Positions 34,801 to 48,500 of a stretch of DNA of 64,000 bases are shown piece by piece. A program made the translations under genes and the position numbers. The notes beneath the pieces are model-generated. The model saw only the letters and a program-made list of their open reading frames with translations, ran no database searches and was not told where the DNA came from. Source of the stretch: Daphnia carinata (Eukaryota; Arthropoda; Branchiopoda; Diplostraca; Daphniidae); assembly GCF_022539665.2 (NCBI RefSeq), contig NC_081333.1:10166971-10230970 (forward strand). The letters are read 5' to 3'. Within the stretch, counting starts at the first letter, position 1. Every line of letters starts with the position of its first letter.

Positions 34801-37800
34801 AACCGTTGCTTTCAACAGAACTCTAATAAAGAAAAGCTTGGATGAAGTATTGACGTTACCAACATCAGATTAAAGTAGACTATTTTAGTTGATTTTTTCA
34901 AACTTTTTGTTTTTGATAAAAGTGCCCAAGGGACCCATTTAGAAGACGAAAATGTATACATGTTTCTTTGGTCAATGCCATTCACCGAATGGAACGAAAG
35001 CCAGGCCAAAACTAAAAGATACTGCGACGTGGTAAATAGCGAATCAGAAAAGAGTTACCTCTTTCTCCGTTAGGATAGATGTAGAAGCATTCAAGCGGAC
35101 AACCTTGGTAACACATTTTGCGGAGATCAAACCTGCCTATTTGTAAGAAAAATCAAATGCCAACACCCTATCGGTTGCTAAACTAGGTTCCTGGAACTTA
35201 CTACTCGAGGGGATCTGCCAATCTCGCGCCTCACAAAGTGGAAGTCCGGATCGCAAACAAGTTTGGCTTCTTCAGTATAATCGTAATTTCCGAATATAAT
35301 TGAACGTTCATGTGCTCGGGCACATCCCAACTCCACTTTTAATGGCATGATTATTTCAAGCTTGTTTATAATTTCAAAACTTTTACAGCGTTTATAACAA
35401 TTGCCAAATCAATCAGCGCAAATAAGGAAAAATTTATGTGCCATGAATTTAGAGCCATTGTTGTCGCCCGCCCATTTAGTTTGTTACAAATCGAATGAGC
35501 CTACCAACGCAAACAATAAAAAAATATTTGAATTAATTTGGCAGTCAACGCCAAATAAAGGGAGAACCTTGCACGGAATACATAAAATCAGCGCAGTAGT
35601 TTATTGAGAAAACAAGGGCTCATTAATCATGGGAGCGCTTGAGTGTGGAAAACGCAAAGTCACCAGCAAACAGAGATTGCTACAAGTCTTTAATGGAATC
35701 GGCAGCGTCTTTGTAATCATCGTTTCCGCAAACACCACAGGGAGGGAGGAAAAGAAAGGCTGCGGTAAGCGTTTAAGGCCCGACAATGCACTTCAAATAA
35801 AACATATCAGACTTTTGGGAGCTCGCCGAACTCATCACTCACTTTGGTAAATGGAATTCCCGACGGCATAAAATGCAGAAAACAAACGGCGTGAACGCGC
35901 TTAGCATGAAGCATAAAATATTGAACTGATGGTTGTCTTGAGAAGGAAACAGCAAATCGCTCAAGATGCAATCTGTGTGTATTGTATTCTAGCTCTTTTT
36001 TTTTTTTAAATATTGATAGAATGTTTGAGATGATTGCCGGAGCTAGAACATTTCGCTTAAAATTTGATGGATTATTTCAAAATATTTTTGTTTAGCAATT
36101 TTTCTTAAAAATACTCGCGAACGATCGCTGTTACCGAATCTATTACGAATCGCTTTACAGTTGGGTAATGGGTCTGTTGATTGTTACACGCCTATCGGTG
36201 TATCACATTTTTTGTTATGGTGGCATATTTCAACGAGGCTATATATGCAACTAAAAGGTTTTTTGTTATCTGTTCGCCTTTATATTTTGCAGCTTTGCAC
36301 TTCCCTATTTTTTTACGCCGTACAACGCATAGTGCCCTATAAGCGTATATTCCTATTGTGATGACGCCGAAAGTTCTTCAAGCCCATTGTTGACAACGAA
36401 AATACTTTCAAATTGAACGTTGTTTTCGAGGAATTTTGTTATCGTCACATGTCATACGATAGCGTAACCTCAGTTCCCTTTCAATATTTTACTTTTAAGA
36501 GTTAATGATTCGTGGAACGTGCGATGCCAGCAAATACTTGGATAATAATCCTGTATCGTTGGAATCCCCTGTGCGTATTTACACCATATTCCCCTAGATT
36601 TAAATGGCCGTGTAGTTGTCATGGCCATTGTCCACTCGCCTTCACAACCGTTCCTATTACTACGTCGCAATGCGCTTATTATACTGACTCCATCCTTATG
36701 AAAATAGAAGAGGAAGCAAGCCAGAGATACCCTATCCATGAGGTTACAGTGTATACGTATTGCAATCCAAGGGGACAGATACATATACAGTTTGTTTTAA
36801 ATCTTCACCACAAGATAGAGAAAGGTTTCCGGCCAACTCATGTACGCATATTGAGATAAATCTCGGATTTTCTCCTATACTTACGCCATACTTAGCGTAG
36901 TGAACATAAGAAACCTTAAGCTAATAACATCTCATCAGCCAAAGGACGACATGGACTGCGGGGTTTTATCGACAGCTGTTCCTTGGACGCAAAGTCCGTG
37001 GGCAAAATGAGGCAATCAGACAAAGCTCTACTACCGGATCAATGCAACACATAAATCGCCTTTTTTGTTTCTGTTTTTTTTTCACCCTGATTAGTTTGCA
37101 GTTTCCGGCGTTCCTTATATAACGTCACTTTTAATCCGGCAGCCATTTTGCTGCCAATGTTGATGGTTGCAAAAAAAGAGCATTACAGCTGAGATTCCGT
37201 TCTTCCTTCTAATATGTATCAGTGCAGATGGAAAATGAATCAGGAAAGAAAACATTCATCGTGGCGACAACCACTCCCGGTTCACCACTATCGTGCATCA
37301 ATGTCCAACGAAATTGGAATCAGAGAACTCAAGGAAACATAAAAAAAGGGGGAAAAGTATTGCTGTTTAAATGATGCTAAGATCATTGATGGTTATAAAT
37401 TACCCTAACAAGTTCAGGGTTAAGGCGATGAAATTTAAAATCGGCATATAGATGCTGGGAACTGGCCAGGATTGAGACATGAAACAGTCGAATGGTGCAG
37501 CAATATTTCGCTGTTTTTAAAAGGGAAAGAAAATGTTTGTCCGTATAACGGTATGCAAACATTCACTTCCTTGTAGGGAGATTAATGCTTTCGAGCTATT
37601 CAAATGTTCTCTTCCATGCTGCGTTCTTTCCTCGTTTACGTATATCGACAGCGAATAGCTCAAGTTTTTTTTTCTAGGTCATTTACCACGATCTCCTCTC
37701 ACTTCCGCCAAGTGCTATCAAAGGCATTAGGTTTGACTGAACTGTCGGGTCGGTGCGCGCAATTACACGCCACTTGTCGATAACCTGCAACTAACTGGAA

Positions 37801-40800
37801 TGGCTTCCGTTGGCTTCCTTCTTAAAGTTCCCGAGGAAAAGAAAAGTCCTAGTTCCCCGTAGTGTCGTTTCCTGTCTAGCGGAAAATTGGGTTTGATATG
37901 TTCTCAGAAGCATCAATTTGCAAACGATCAAGCAAGATAAATGCTGAAATACAATATTGCCCATGTTTAAGAATGACTCTTTATTCGTGCAAATATGATC
38001 AATAACATTTCTTCTGTTTTCTTCCTCCTGTTTTTTTTTTTTAGTGACGTGTCTGACATCGAGCGTGCTTACACTCACTGCCATTTCTTGCGACCGCTTC
38101 ATGGCCGTCATGTATCCTCTCCGAGTGGTAAGATTCGATCATCGATCATAAAAAAAAAAAAAAAAAAATGATACCAAGCTAAACAAAACGCATCTATTCT
38201 TTATCACGTGAAATATGCTATAGCGTATCACACAGTGTCGAGCGCGGGCCGTCATCATATCCATTTGGATCATCTCCATCACTGTGGCGCTTCCCTTTGC
38301 CGTCTACCGGAAACTCTTCGAAATTCAAGTGCGTTTTTTTCCTACATATTCATTTTTTTTGTTCTCCATTGCAGTTTTATATTTTTAACCAGACAGAATA
38401 ACTTGAAAACTGTTCAGTTGTACACTACGAAGCTTAATATTCAGCAATTTCCAAGTTTTTGAAAAATAAGAACTCCATTAATGCAAATTTTAATAACTTT
38501 CTAGCTAAAAAAGAAAATCATGGCTACATAGTTTTGAACGGAAATAGCGTACGCCAGATACAAGTTATGCACACCAATTTCTGTATCACGAGCACAATAC
38601 TGCAGTCATGTGTATATATCGACAGTACATTGCACTTATCCAAATTCCTTGCGAACTAGGTCTTGATCGGATTGACTGTCTTCTTTGCCTTATATTATTG
38701 TAGCGAATAAAACATACACTACATTTATCATAGATACTATAGAAGGCTCGAGAGTGCTACAAAAAACTCTACGAGGTTTTACATTTGCAATCGGATGAAC
38801 ATTTCATTTCATTTGAAAAAAAAAATTTCGTTGTGATGCAAAGATATTGATTGGGGTATCAGATACATTGCCAGATGATTGCAAAGTGTTGATGGTGCAA
38901 AAATCGATTAACAGAGGCCAATTTACTTATGAGCATTACGTGATGGGTGAACGCAGCGCAACCAGATGAACCCTAATATCACGTACTCTATATTTACGAT
39001 AACAAAAGAGGCCGATGGTAGGGACTTTAGGTCGTGCTTATTGTTATCTAGATCTCCAACTTGCTCTAGTAGATTCTTCGATTACTTTTTCGATTCATTT
39101 AGTACAGTTTGCATCAACACAACGCTTCTTGTGCTACATCTATTAATAGTGAGAAATGATCATAATCTGAGATCGATTATGCGCATATTTTCCCACCAAT
39201 TCATCAATGTCGTGCTGTGGTTCTCTGTTGCAAGGCAACTACTAAAAATCCCATTTGTTTCAATGCCGGCGTTCAAACTAGCTGCTTTTAACGAGAAGGA
39301 AAAGGCGCTAGTGAATGTCTATTATTTGCTTTGCAGTGGAGAAATGCATTGGAGGTAACGTGCCAGGAGACATGGCCAAGTGTATTACTATACGATCCGA
39401 AATCTTCATCGTGCATTTCACGTGTCTGGCCTAAAACAGTCTACTATTCATTGGTAAGTTGTCGTGTAATTGTATTCCCTCGTACCATTGTTTGTGGTAT
39501 AAACGCACGGTTGCATCTCTATAGGTGTCTGCCGTGTTATTCTTCCTACCGATTGTGGTTATGTCCATCGCATACACACTGATTATCGGCCGTCTCTGGG
39601 GTTCCAAACCACCGGGAGAGAAGATGGATGCAGCACTTAGCAATCAAGCCCGAGCAAAGAGAAAAGTAAGTTTTGTCTTACCGTCTCGTATAAATAACTT
39701 TCATCCGCAAGCAATTTAACCATCGATCCATGGATTGAAATTCTATAGAAAATGATGGTACTAAAGTCTGGGAAATAGAATAAAAAATTTTCATTACATG
39801 AAACTGGGAAGTATAAAGCACGTCAGTAGAGCATGATGTAAAAAAAAAAAAAGACAAGGGATGGATGATTGCCCCGACGGAGGACACGTCGGCACGCGCT
39901 TCCATTCTGGACAGCATATTTGATGTCTATCGTTAGACAATATGCGTCCAATCGTATCTGCCCAGCGCCGCTTCCTTTCTCTTTCTATGGCAAAAGTTGA
40001 TGGGGCCAACTCCGTGTGTGAAGGCAGGCTAGCAACTACACTTAAAAAGAATCATCTTGGCCGCCGGCATGTGAACAAGGAAGTTTCAACTCAAGTAAAT
40101 GCTCGAAAAAAAACTTAGACCGGCATTGAGTCGCACTTTTCTATTTTGAGGGTTAAGCAACATTTAACAAAAAAAAAAAGGCTTTTACTTTAGAATAAAT
40201 CTCTGCTGAAGTGAGTTTGATAAAAAATTGGGCAGGGCACTTTATGGCGTGCGGATATTAACTTCCACCGCCTTTGCAGGTTTTTACGTTGACTAGAAAG
40301 TGAAGGGCGTGGCAGGTTGAAATTCAAATTAGTTAATCAATAATGACTAACTCTGAAAGCCCTTTCTCATTTGAAATGACAAACGTTGAAGATAAACGTC
40401 CTTTTGACGTTATCGATCTGAACTGAAATATGTAATTAAATGCCGACCGTCAATAGAAGCTCCGGAGGAATGTTTAAAATTAGAAACTTTGTTTGCGGAC
40501 TGATATTTCTACAAATTATAGAGATAGAGCTGGAACGGATTTGCGTCAAGAATAAATAATGATACTGTAGAAGTTTCTGCTTTATCAGGTTGTGAAGATG
40601 GTGTGCGTTATCATGCTGGTCTTCATCATATGCTGGGCACCCCTACAGGTCCTTATCCTCTTCGCTCAATTCAGCCACAATTCGCAGGAATTTGGCGAGG
40701 TAAATCATATACGTTTCACGTTACACGTTCTATCGATAACTATGCAAAAACAATTTAATTTTCTTTTTTTATTGTAGTTACCTGAGTGGTACGACCAAGT

Positions 40801-43000
40801 CATGTTTTTGGTATATTCCATCGCTTATACCAACTCAACTTTAAATCCCTTACTTTATGGTGGTCTCAATCAAGTAAGAAAAAAGAATTTAACAGGCACT
40901 TATGCTGTCCAACTTTTACAAACTCATAATCTTGGATCGTTTTGTGTGGCACAGACCTACAGAAAGACGCTTATTCGTGTCTTATTCCGCAAATGTTGCA
41001 AGTGGCGAACAAACCGGAGCTCCGCCATTTCTATGCAAGGTACACAAAAACTTGGGGCTGGGATCTAATTTTGAGGGCATGTCTTCTTTCATGTCGGCAT
41101 AAAGATTAGACACATTTCAGTGGTATAAAACTAGTCAGTACAAAGAAATGGCCAGGAGGCCTGCGCGTTTCCCGACGGAATAGCGTACAACTTTCTGGTG
41201 GCTGGCCATATAATTAAAAAGATTGTCTCTCTGTTCTCTTGCATTCGACGCGCAAACACTAAGATCTTCATCTGTTCACTACAATTTTCAAGAAGGGCCC
41301 TGATTTTACATGCTACCGCGTGAAGGAAGCTGACAGAATAACTAATACGGCCGTGCAAGTTAACAGGGCCTGTCGCTGATTCAGTTTCATGGAAAGCATA
41401 GATTTGTAGAAAAGCTAGACACACAATCCTCAGACAGATACAGGCCTCCAGTCGTCTACGATTATACTAGATTTTTAAAATTGAGTTCAAGACGTCGTCG
41501 ACAATGAAACTTATTGAGCGAACGCAGTTGAATGGCTACGCAGAAAGGAATGCAGTGTGGTGCGTTGGGCGGAACGAACGCGTCATAGGCAGTGACAAAA
41601 GAAACGTCTACGGCAAGGGTGCTAGCAAAAAAAAAAGGAATATGTATAGTAGACGGGCTGAAGCATTTGCTATGCAGGAGGCTCACAACGTTTTCCGTGG
41701 AAAGGGGGACAAGAAATTTGTACTCAGCAGTTAGCAACATCCGAACCAATGCTACATAGAATTTTTAAAAGAAGAAATGTGTGCAGTATGTTCAACCAAC
41801 GTTTTAAATTTTAGAGAAAAGGAACACAAAAGACTAGTGTTTGTCATGTACTCGACGTCCGCGGAATACCAACATTTATAGGCAGCTGCTCGTTTACACA
41901 AGAGAGTTATTATTCTGGTACATGTTTCGGAGTTGAACCAATCTATTCGCGCAAACTTCCGTTCTTGTATAAACAAAAACGAATCAACACCGAGATCGTG
42001 GAAAGGTTGGGTTCATAGGGTCTTTTTGATTCTTTTTTTTTTCAATGAGGACGCTTTCAGTATTTGTTCGATGAACTCGCATCAAGTATGATAAGAATTT
42101 CTTTTTCCTCCGAGCTTTAAATGCGAAGAATAAATTGAACGAAGATTCAATAAAATTCGTCTTATTTTAGTCGCGCCGTTATGGCAATAATCAATTCCGT
42201 CCTGGAAATAAAACGTATTCGAAATTCAGGGCACATTGAAGTAAAAAAGAAATGAAGCGCAATCAGCTACAGTTAACCCAATAAAATAGAAGGGGAATAA
42301 TAGCAAATTGCTTTGCATTCCGTGTTTGTATATCATTGGCGAGTATTAAAGTATGAATACTCGAGAACGCGCATACTTCAAACCTTGCACAAGAACAAAA
42401 AAGGCAGTAACCCCGATCCTTTAAGGGTAAAATCAAATCAGGGAACAAATATGATTCGATTTATTTTTTTATGCACTTTCAGCGTCATTTAATTTCTGTG
42501 AAAAATAGGTTCGATTCAGATGGCAGAATTTCGCACATTTCCACGTGCTGGTGTTTGCAATAATCATCTGAGCAATACGACACATTCGACCCGATTCGCC
42601 GTTCGCCGAGGAGCAAATAACCTCAACCAGCAGACGGATGGTATGTTATTCATCGCTAATATCAATTGGTTTAATTTCAGTTGCTCATCAGTAACATTGA
42701 CGTTAACTCCTTCGCCGTTATTTAGCAATCAGCGTCCAGCAACACAATCGGCTAAGCGTTCGCATTTCAACTACCGTGGCAACATCGTCTCTTAGGTGCC
42801 ACTTGCCAGCGACGTCGGCCGTAGCCATTCATCCACCGCCCGCAACATCTGCGACTGTTCAGATGGAATATCAGACGGCTCATCCGGCCGATTCAACCAT
42901 TGCTTGTGAAACACCTGATCGTGAAATGAGATTCTCCGTCTCCAGAGCCAACCGTTCGCGAACGGCCAGTCATCGTCGCAGGCAGGAATTGCTCGGTTAG
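31804..43000 (+). CDS. Class A (rhodopsin-like) GPCR, probable neuropeptide receptor
   Basis: Eleven exons with frame-consistent GT-AG borders: 31804-32106, 32411-32537, 38045-38127, 38236-38328, 39337-39453, 39525-39665, 40589-40699, 40778-40873, 40955-41039, 42509-42640, 42810-43000; about 492 aa. Landmarks: N-glycosylation sites (ENATT, NFSEF); TM1 with GN (SILGNCAVI); TM2 NLAVAD; cysteine before TM3 (FMCKF); TM3 end CDRF in place of DRY; TM4 tryptophan; extracellular loop 2 with a second cysteine region (TCQETWP); TM6 CWAP; TM7 NPLLY; a basic juxtamembrane tail with CC, then a long Ser/Thr/Arg-rich tail. Loop and TM5-TM6 wording (GRLWGSKPPGE) resembles peptide receptors of the orexin/NPFF/QRFP type; the ligand is not identifiable. 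The last two exons are inferred from frame only; read-through of exon 9 would instead stop at 41068. Confidence 0.88.
32538..38044. other. 5.5-kb second intron of the GPCR gene
   Basis: Far longer than the other introns, most of which are 70-1000 bases. I see no gene, RNA or transposon in it, only scattered A/T runs and an ATT-rich repeat near 34655-34682. Confidence 0.6.
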
Positions 43001-43044
43001 CGTGTCGGCTGAAAGGAACGTCTCCTTATTTATGTGCCCACCCA

Positions 43045-43050
43045 AATAAA
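43045..43050 (+). terminator. Candidate poly(A) signal of the GPCR gene
   Basis: AATAAA 45 bases after the predicted stop codon at 43000 supports that stop as the true 3' end. Confidence 0.5.
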
Positions 43051-43493
43051 AAAGAATTAAGCGCAGCAGGAATTGATGCTAGTGCGCATTGAATACTCGG
43101 ATTCTAGCGTGGAATTCTTCAGGTGTTCCTGCATCCTTTTCAACATCCCATAATAATAATAATCATAAAATAAAACTTCTATATCCTTTGCATCCCAATG
43201 CCGTGCTGTGTAAAGGCTGGTGCTGAATACACGCCGGAGTAAATGCGAGAAATCTTTTTTTGACGGAAAAATAAAGTAGGTAAGCCCTATCGAGAAAATC
43301 CAGTGCTGTGTGTTATATATTTGGCGTATGCAATGCTTCTTTCCAACCTTCTGTACAAAATGAAAAAAAAAAAAATCAAACGAGAACAAAGAGAGAGAGT
43401 GAGAAAAGATGGGGAGACATAATAAGGGACAGCGCGGAAACGGGCAAACGTGAAAATAACGAGGAACGTAAAAAGACACTGCATAGAATATTT

Positions 43494-43494
43494 G

Positions 43495-43541
<47 letters not shown>
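43494..43541. repeat. (AT)n microsatellite
   Basis: About 48 bases of alternating A and T with one G interruption. Confidence 0.95.
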
Positions 43542-43542
<1 letters not shown>

Positions 43543-45250
43543 GTTATATGTAACATACGATGACAAAGAGAATAAAACGAACAAAGAGGGAGGAATATTA
43601 TCATATGAAATTTGCCGTTTTTTCTTACAAAAACCATCAGGGCGCAAAATCTTTGCCTTCAATTCGCCTTTTTTTTATTTTTATTTTGCCTGTTTGCTGC
43701 TTCTGTTTGATATTCAATATAGTACAAACAACTGTGTTCAGGGAGACGACACGAAAATGAAAAATGGATCGATTTCTAACGCCAGGGAGATGAGGGACTG
43801 GCATATTACGGAGCGAGGCAATGTGTTAACAGACCTGTATTTTCGTGACAATAGTGTTATTTTCTTCGCGTGTTTCTCTTAGACTGGGACAGATTACGAT
43901 CTGTTTCCATCGATCGGTCTCTTACTATGAAGAATTTTTTTGTAATTATTATTTTCTTTTTTTAAAATAAAAAGGAAAAATGAGAGAAGAAAATGTTTTC
44001 TTGGAAAAATTGTCTAACCTACCAATCGCGAGAATATGACAGTCATGTAATAAACAGATCAGAAAGAAGCTTATCATTAATTTCAGACCACTGAAAGCAA
44101 AATTAGCTTATTCGTTTTTATTTACAATGATTTTCATTTTGTTTGTTCGGCTGCGATTGCGCTCTTATTTCAACCCATTTCTTCGTCTAATAATTCACTT
44201 AAAGGATGGTATGATTGACTATAAAAAATATGTCCCTATCTCTACGGTAACCGCACATTCAAAGCCAATTTTGTAGGGAAATCAACGACAAAAAAAAGAC
44301 TTAAACAAACGACCTCTCGTACATAAAAAATATATGATCGAGAAACTATTAGCACTTTTATATCTTGATACTCACAATCTTTTTTTTAATGTTTCGCAAA
44401 CATTTCTTTTTTTTTTTTTTTTTTTTTTTGTTTTTGCTGGAATATTATTTTCTTTTTCGCTTTCGCATACATAGCGGTACAAGTCGCATTATATGATTCA
44501 ATAAAAATGACAAAGAGGAAATGAGACAGAGAGAGACAGGCAAAAAAAGTAAAGAATAATAATACAATATGTCAATACCGCATAGATGAAATCAGGAATA
44601 CGTATGAGGAGACGCATCGAAAGCAATCAAATTTTTGTCCCTAATTTGCATCGGCGTCATCCCCCCCTTTTTTTCTTTTGTTTTTATTTTTTTTTTATCT
44701 CATTTGCTTTTCTTAGGAGCCAGAGAGTAGGGCAGGGCAAGAGGGAGAGATAAACATTTCTGTACAACACTTTGTCTTCATCTATAATTTTTTTTATGTC
44801 TTCCTCTTTTGCTTGAAGCATATCATTTGGGTGGGGAGGGATCGGAGAGGACAAATTCTATAGACTCTTTTCTACATTATACACGGGCAAAAGAAAACAC
44901 TTGTTCCAAACAATTGCAGAACATAGAAAAAGGGGAAATAGGAAATAAAAAATACACATTTCCTAGAAGAAAAAAAAACTAAGCAAAAATAAACACCTGA
45001 ACAGAGATGATTAAGTTTGATAAGCTTCGTGTGTGAAGTTCGACGCAAATAACTTGATATTTCAGACAAAAGAGTTTGTACGCTCCGTTCACCATTCACG
45101 TTTGTTTGTTTTTCCATCTTCTTTTAGTTTTAATATGCTTACTTTTGTTTTCGCTCATTTCGATCAACTCAAACTGAAAGGCGGGTAAATGTGGGCGGGG
45201 AGACGAGGAAACAACTTCTTTGGCTTCATTGTTTTTCTTTTCTCCTACAT

Positions 45251-45272
45251 GTGTGTGTGTGTGTGTGTGTGT
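45251..45272. repeat. (GT)n microsatellite
   Basis: Eleven GT units. Confidence 0.95.
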
Positions 45273-45580
45273 TCATTGTTTTAGTTTTCTTGCTTCCCTT
45301 CTTTGTTTTATTTTGTACAAAAAATGATTGAAATTTGATGACGCTTAATGAGCCATCACAATCGGCCGGTCATCCACACTTCCTGCTGCGTAACACTCGT
45401 TGAAACTGGACGATACAGAAATTTCTCCAAAAAAAATTCATCACTGGGTTTTTTTTTCTTTTGTTTCTCCCCTTTAAAAAAATTCAGTTTGCCCACGCTC
45501 GATTGTGTCAAGCAGGGTCGGTGCTGGGCAAGAAAATTCAGATTGCAAGCGTCTGATGCTTAGGCTAGAAGGACGTTCAT

Positions 45581-48500
45581 CTAGTCAAACAAGGCCAGCA
45601 GGTCATCGTTAGTGCTGTTGACACATAGGCTTCCGGTGCTGAGTTGACCGCTGAGGCTGTTGCCACCACCACCGACGCTACTGCCGCCACTTGAAGGTGG
45701 CGTCGCTAGTTCAGGTGGATCCAGGTAGGAGAGTAAATCCATCGGATCTACTACACTGTCCGGCAGTAACTGTTGGAAAATCAATACATTGTCATTGCTC
45801 AACAGCGTTCCAGTGAAAAAAACAAAGAAAGTCTTTAAAACTTACGTTTAGACCTTCTTGGCCTTCACCGCCACCGTCGATGACGGCCGCTGGATCGAAA
45901 TTCAAATCAGAGGAAAGATCCAACTGGGCCAACGCGTCGTTTCGTATCGCTTGCTGCTGTTGCTGCTGTTGCGACTGTTGTTGATTCTGTTGCTGTTGCT
46001 GATGACCCATGTTCAACATATTGGCCGGCGTTTGCGGTGCGTGAAGACTTCGATGGCTGCTGCTTGGTGCGCTAGTGTTGCTATTGCCGCTATTATTGCC
46101 CGTCACAGGCATATTGCCTGATCCCGGCCCAAGGAGAATGCCCGCATTGTTTAACGAGGCGCTGTTCACCAAAGAATTCATCTACGTTTATCAAATAGAA
46201 AACAATCAAATAACAATTAAGATTTCAATCATTTTTGAAGAAATCGTTTGAATGTAATACCTGTTCGTTGAGAGATTTGCCCATGGAGTTGAGTGGATCG
46301 AGTGAGTTGACCGAGTCCATCAGATTGCTCAACGGGTCTTGGCTTGGTGTGGTGCTCATCGTGTTGCCGGACATGCCACTGCCACCGACCGAGTTCCAAT
46401 CGCCGCCGTTGAGGATATTGTCGAAAGGAGATCCGATGGCACTATTCGTCATGATCTGACCGGCGCTGTTACTTCCATTGCTGCCCGTCATGCCGTTCAT
46501 CATGGAACCGCTTGCTATACCTGCACACGCTTTGTTACGTCAAACTTCTTGAAGGTCAAGATAAGATTTTCATTACTGTTCATGTCGGGCGGACAGAAAG
46601 GGGACAAGGACTGGCCCAAATCCCAGTTGGGCATGGTCGGTAAGGTCACGCTACCCGGTGACATCACTTTGGCTCTCTTGGAGCCGTGGCAGGACGTTTC
46701 TTGGCCGCCGTCGTCCTCCGTTTTGACGCTGGCTCCCATTAATTTCTGATTAACCGGCCGCCAGTTGGCGGCCGAATCAATGGTCACCTCCTCGGCGTCA
46801 GAGGCGCTGCTGCTGTTGGAGCTGAGCGTGTTCAGTATGCCCCACAAATACTGGTCGATCTCGAGTCCCTCGAGCAATGCCGTTTTACTAAGAAAATAAG
46901 AGAAAAGGGTTCGAGGAATAAGAGTAAATGAAAAGAATGCGGGCCGTTGATCTCAATCTCTCTCTCTCTCTCCAAAAAAACGTCAAAAACGATGGATGGA
47001 ACTGGGTAAAATTTTTCAAGACAACGATCAGCCAGAACTTACTTGCAAACGGGACATTTCCAAGAGCCTCGATCGCAGTTCATCTGAAGGTAGGATTCCA
47101 GATCGAAGCACTGGATGTGTTTGCACTCGTGCCCTCGGGCCGGCAACGCTATCCGCTTGAAGGTGATGGGGCATTTTAATGAGACCTGTTTCGCCCGTCG
47201 GAAAAAGAATCGTGACACGGCACCAGGAAAAAAAAAAAATGAAATGAAAAAAGTGAGTATATAAATCCGGCAACAATGACAACAACTAAACAACAACAAC
47301 AAAAAAAGAAAACCATGACGGGCTACGTCACGGATCGTGGCAGGTTGTCATTCAAATCACCTTGATGGCTGTTTGCTCAACTCCGTCGCCGTCGCAACCG
47401 TTGCCCGTCGGGCTCGTGGAAGAGACGGCGCCGTTGGCCGCGGCCGCGGCCGCTACGCTGTTGAAATTGCGTTTGATCTTGGAAATGCAGAGGTCAGCGG
47501 GCAGCAACCGCTTGCGGTAAAGGCCTTGCAGAACCGATCGAACGCTCGGTCGGTGGACCACTTGCAGGACAAACAAATGCGACTGTTGGATTTGGCATTG
47601 CCCAATAAAGATATGGTTAATTGATTTACTTGTGGGTTGTAAGATCAATTGATGTGGATCATCTATGTTGTAACTTACGCAACAACAAGCCGAGACTGTG
47701 ATCTGGATTGTGTTGCGCCCAACTTGACAGACATCTTTGAGGTAGAGCGGCTTGTGGGCCGCTTTATTCTCTCCTCGGTCAATGTTGAGTGGAGTGGCGT
47801 TGACCGACACCTGGACGCTCGCAGGCCAATTGGTATTCATGGCTCTGTCTTCGTGGTGGAAGCATTTCAGCTGCAGTTCCAAATCGTTTCTGTTGTTTAT
47901 TTGTGTGTGTGTGTGTGCGTCATTTTTATTTTTTGGTTAGGATGTCGACCCCCCGCGAAAAAGACGAAGAAAAAAAATGAAAATAAAAGGAATTCGGAGA
48001 TTAGAAAAACCTGTTCGTCTCGCAAGATTAAATTGCTGTTTTACCTCCACATGATGGTCTGATGAACTGTTGGCTTCAGCTGGAACACGTGGTTGCTGAC
48101 AGCCAGGTTGTGCTCGAGCCGGAAGGGCGATAACAGGATACCGTCTCGAACAGGGAAAGTCAATCGGAGTTCGTCGTCTTCTAAAGAAAACAAACGAGAA
48201 CACGAATTCAATGTCAGTCAATTTCTTCCTTTTTTTTTTAACAGACAAAAGAAAAATGCCCATCGTAAATCTAACGGCCGCTTGTCCCCTTTTCTTCTTA
48301 GTATCACTTTGTGATCGTTCCAAAATGTTGATGTTGAATAAAAAGGTTCCTTCGCTATGTTTGTACGATAAGTTTAAAAAATAAAAAGCTTAAACTCACT
48401 AGGCTGCCCCAACGCCAACGTAGGTTTGATGTCGCTGTTTGGACTTGCGAAAGGCGGTAGGTTAGCTGCCGGCGTCAATGGAGGCGTCGGATTGCCGGGA

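Larger units (their letters stand above)
43051..45580. other. Convergent intergenic region, probably including the ZMIZ 3' UTR
   Basis: AT-rich, with long A/T runs and microsatellites. TTTATT near 45306 could be a minus-strand poly(A) signal for the ZMIZ gene. No coding frame is supported: the longest ones run through simple repeats. Confidence 0.5.

Noticed and set aside
38966-39358. 130-codon open frame overlapping the start of GPCR exon 5
   Set aside because: It lies in an intron and runs into the exon out of frame. It has no motif and weak coding character.
45858-46121. Leucine- and cysteine-rich frames antisense to ZMIZ
   Set aside because: They are complements of polyglutamine tracts in the ZMIZ exons (also at 48426-49333).
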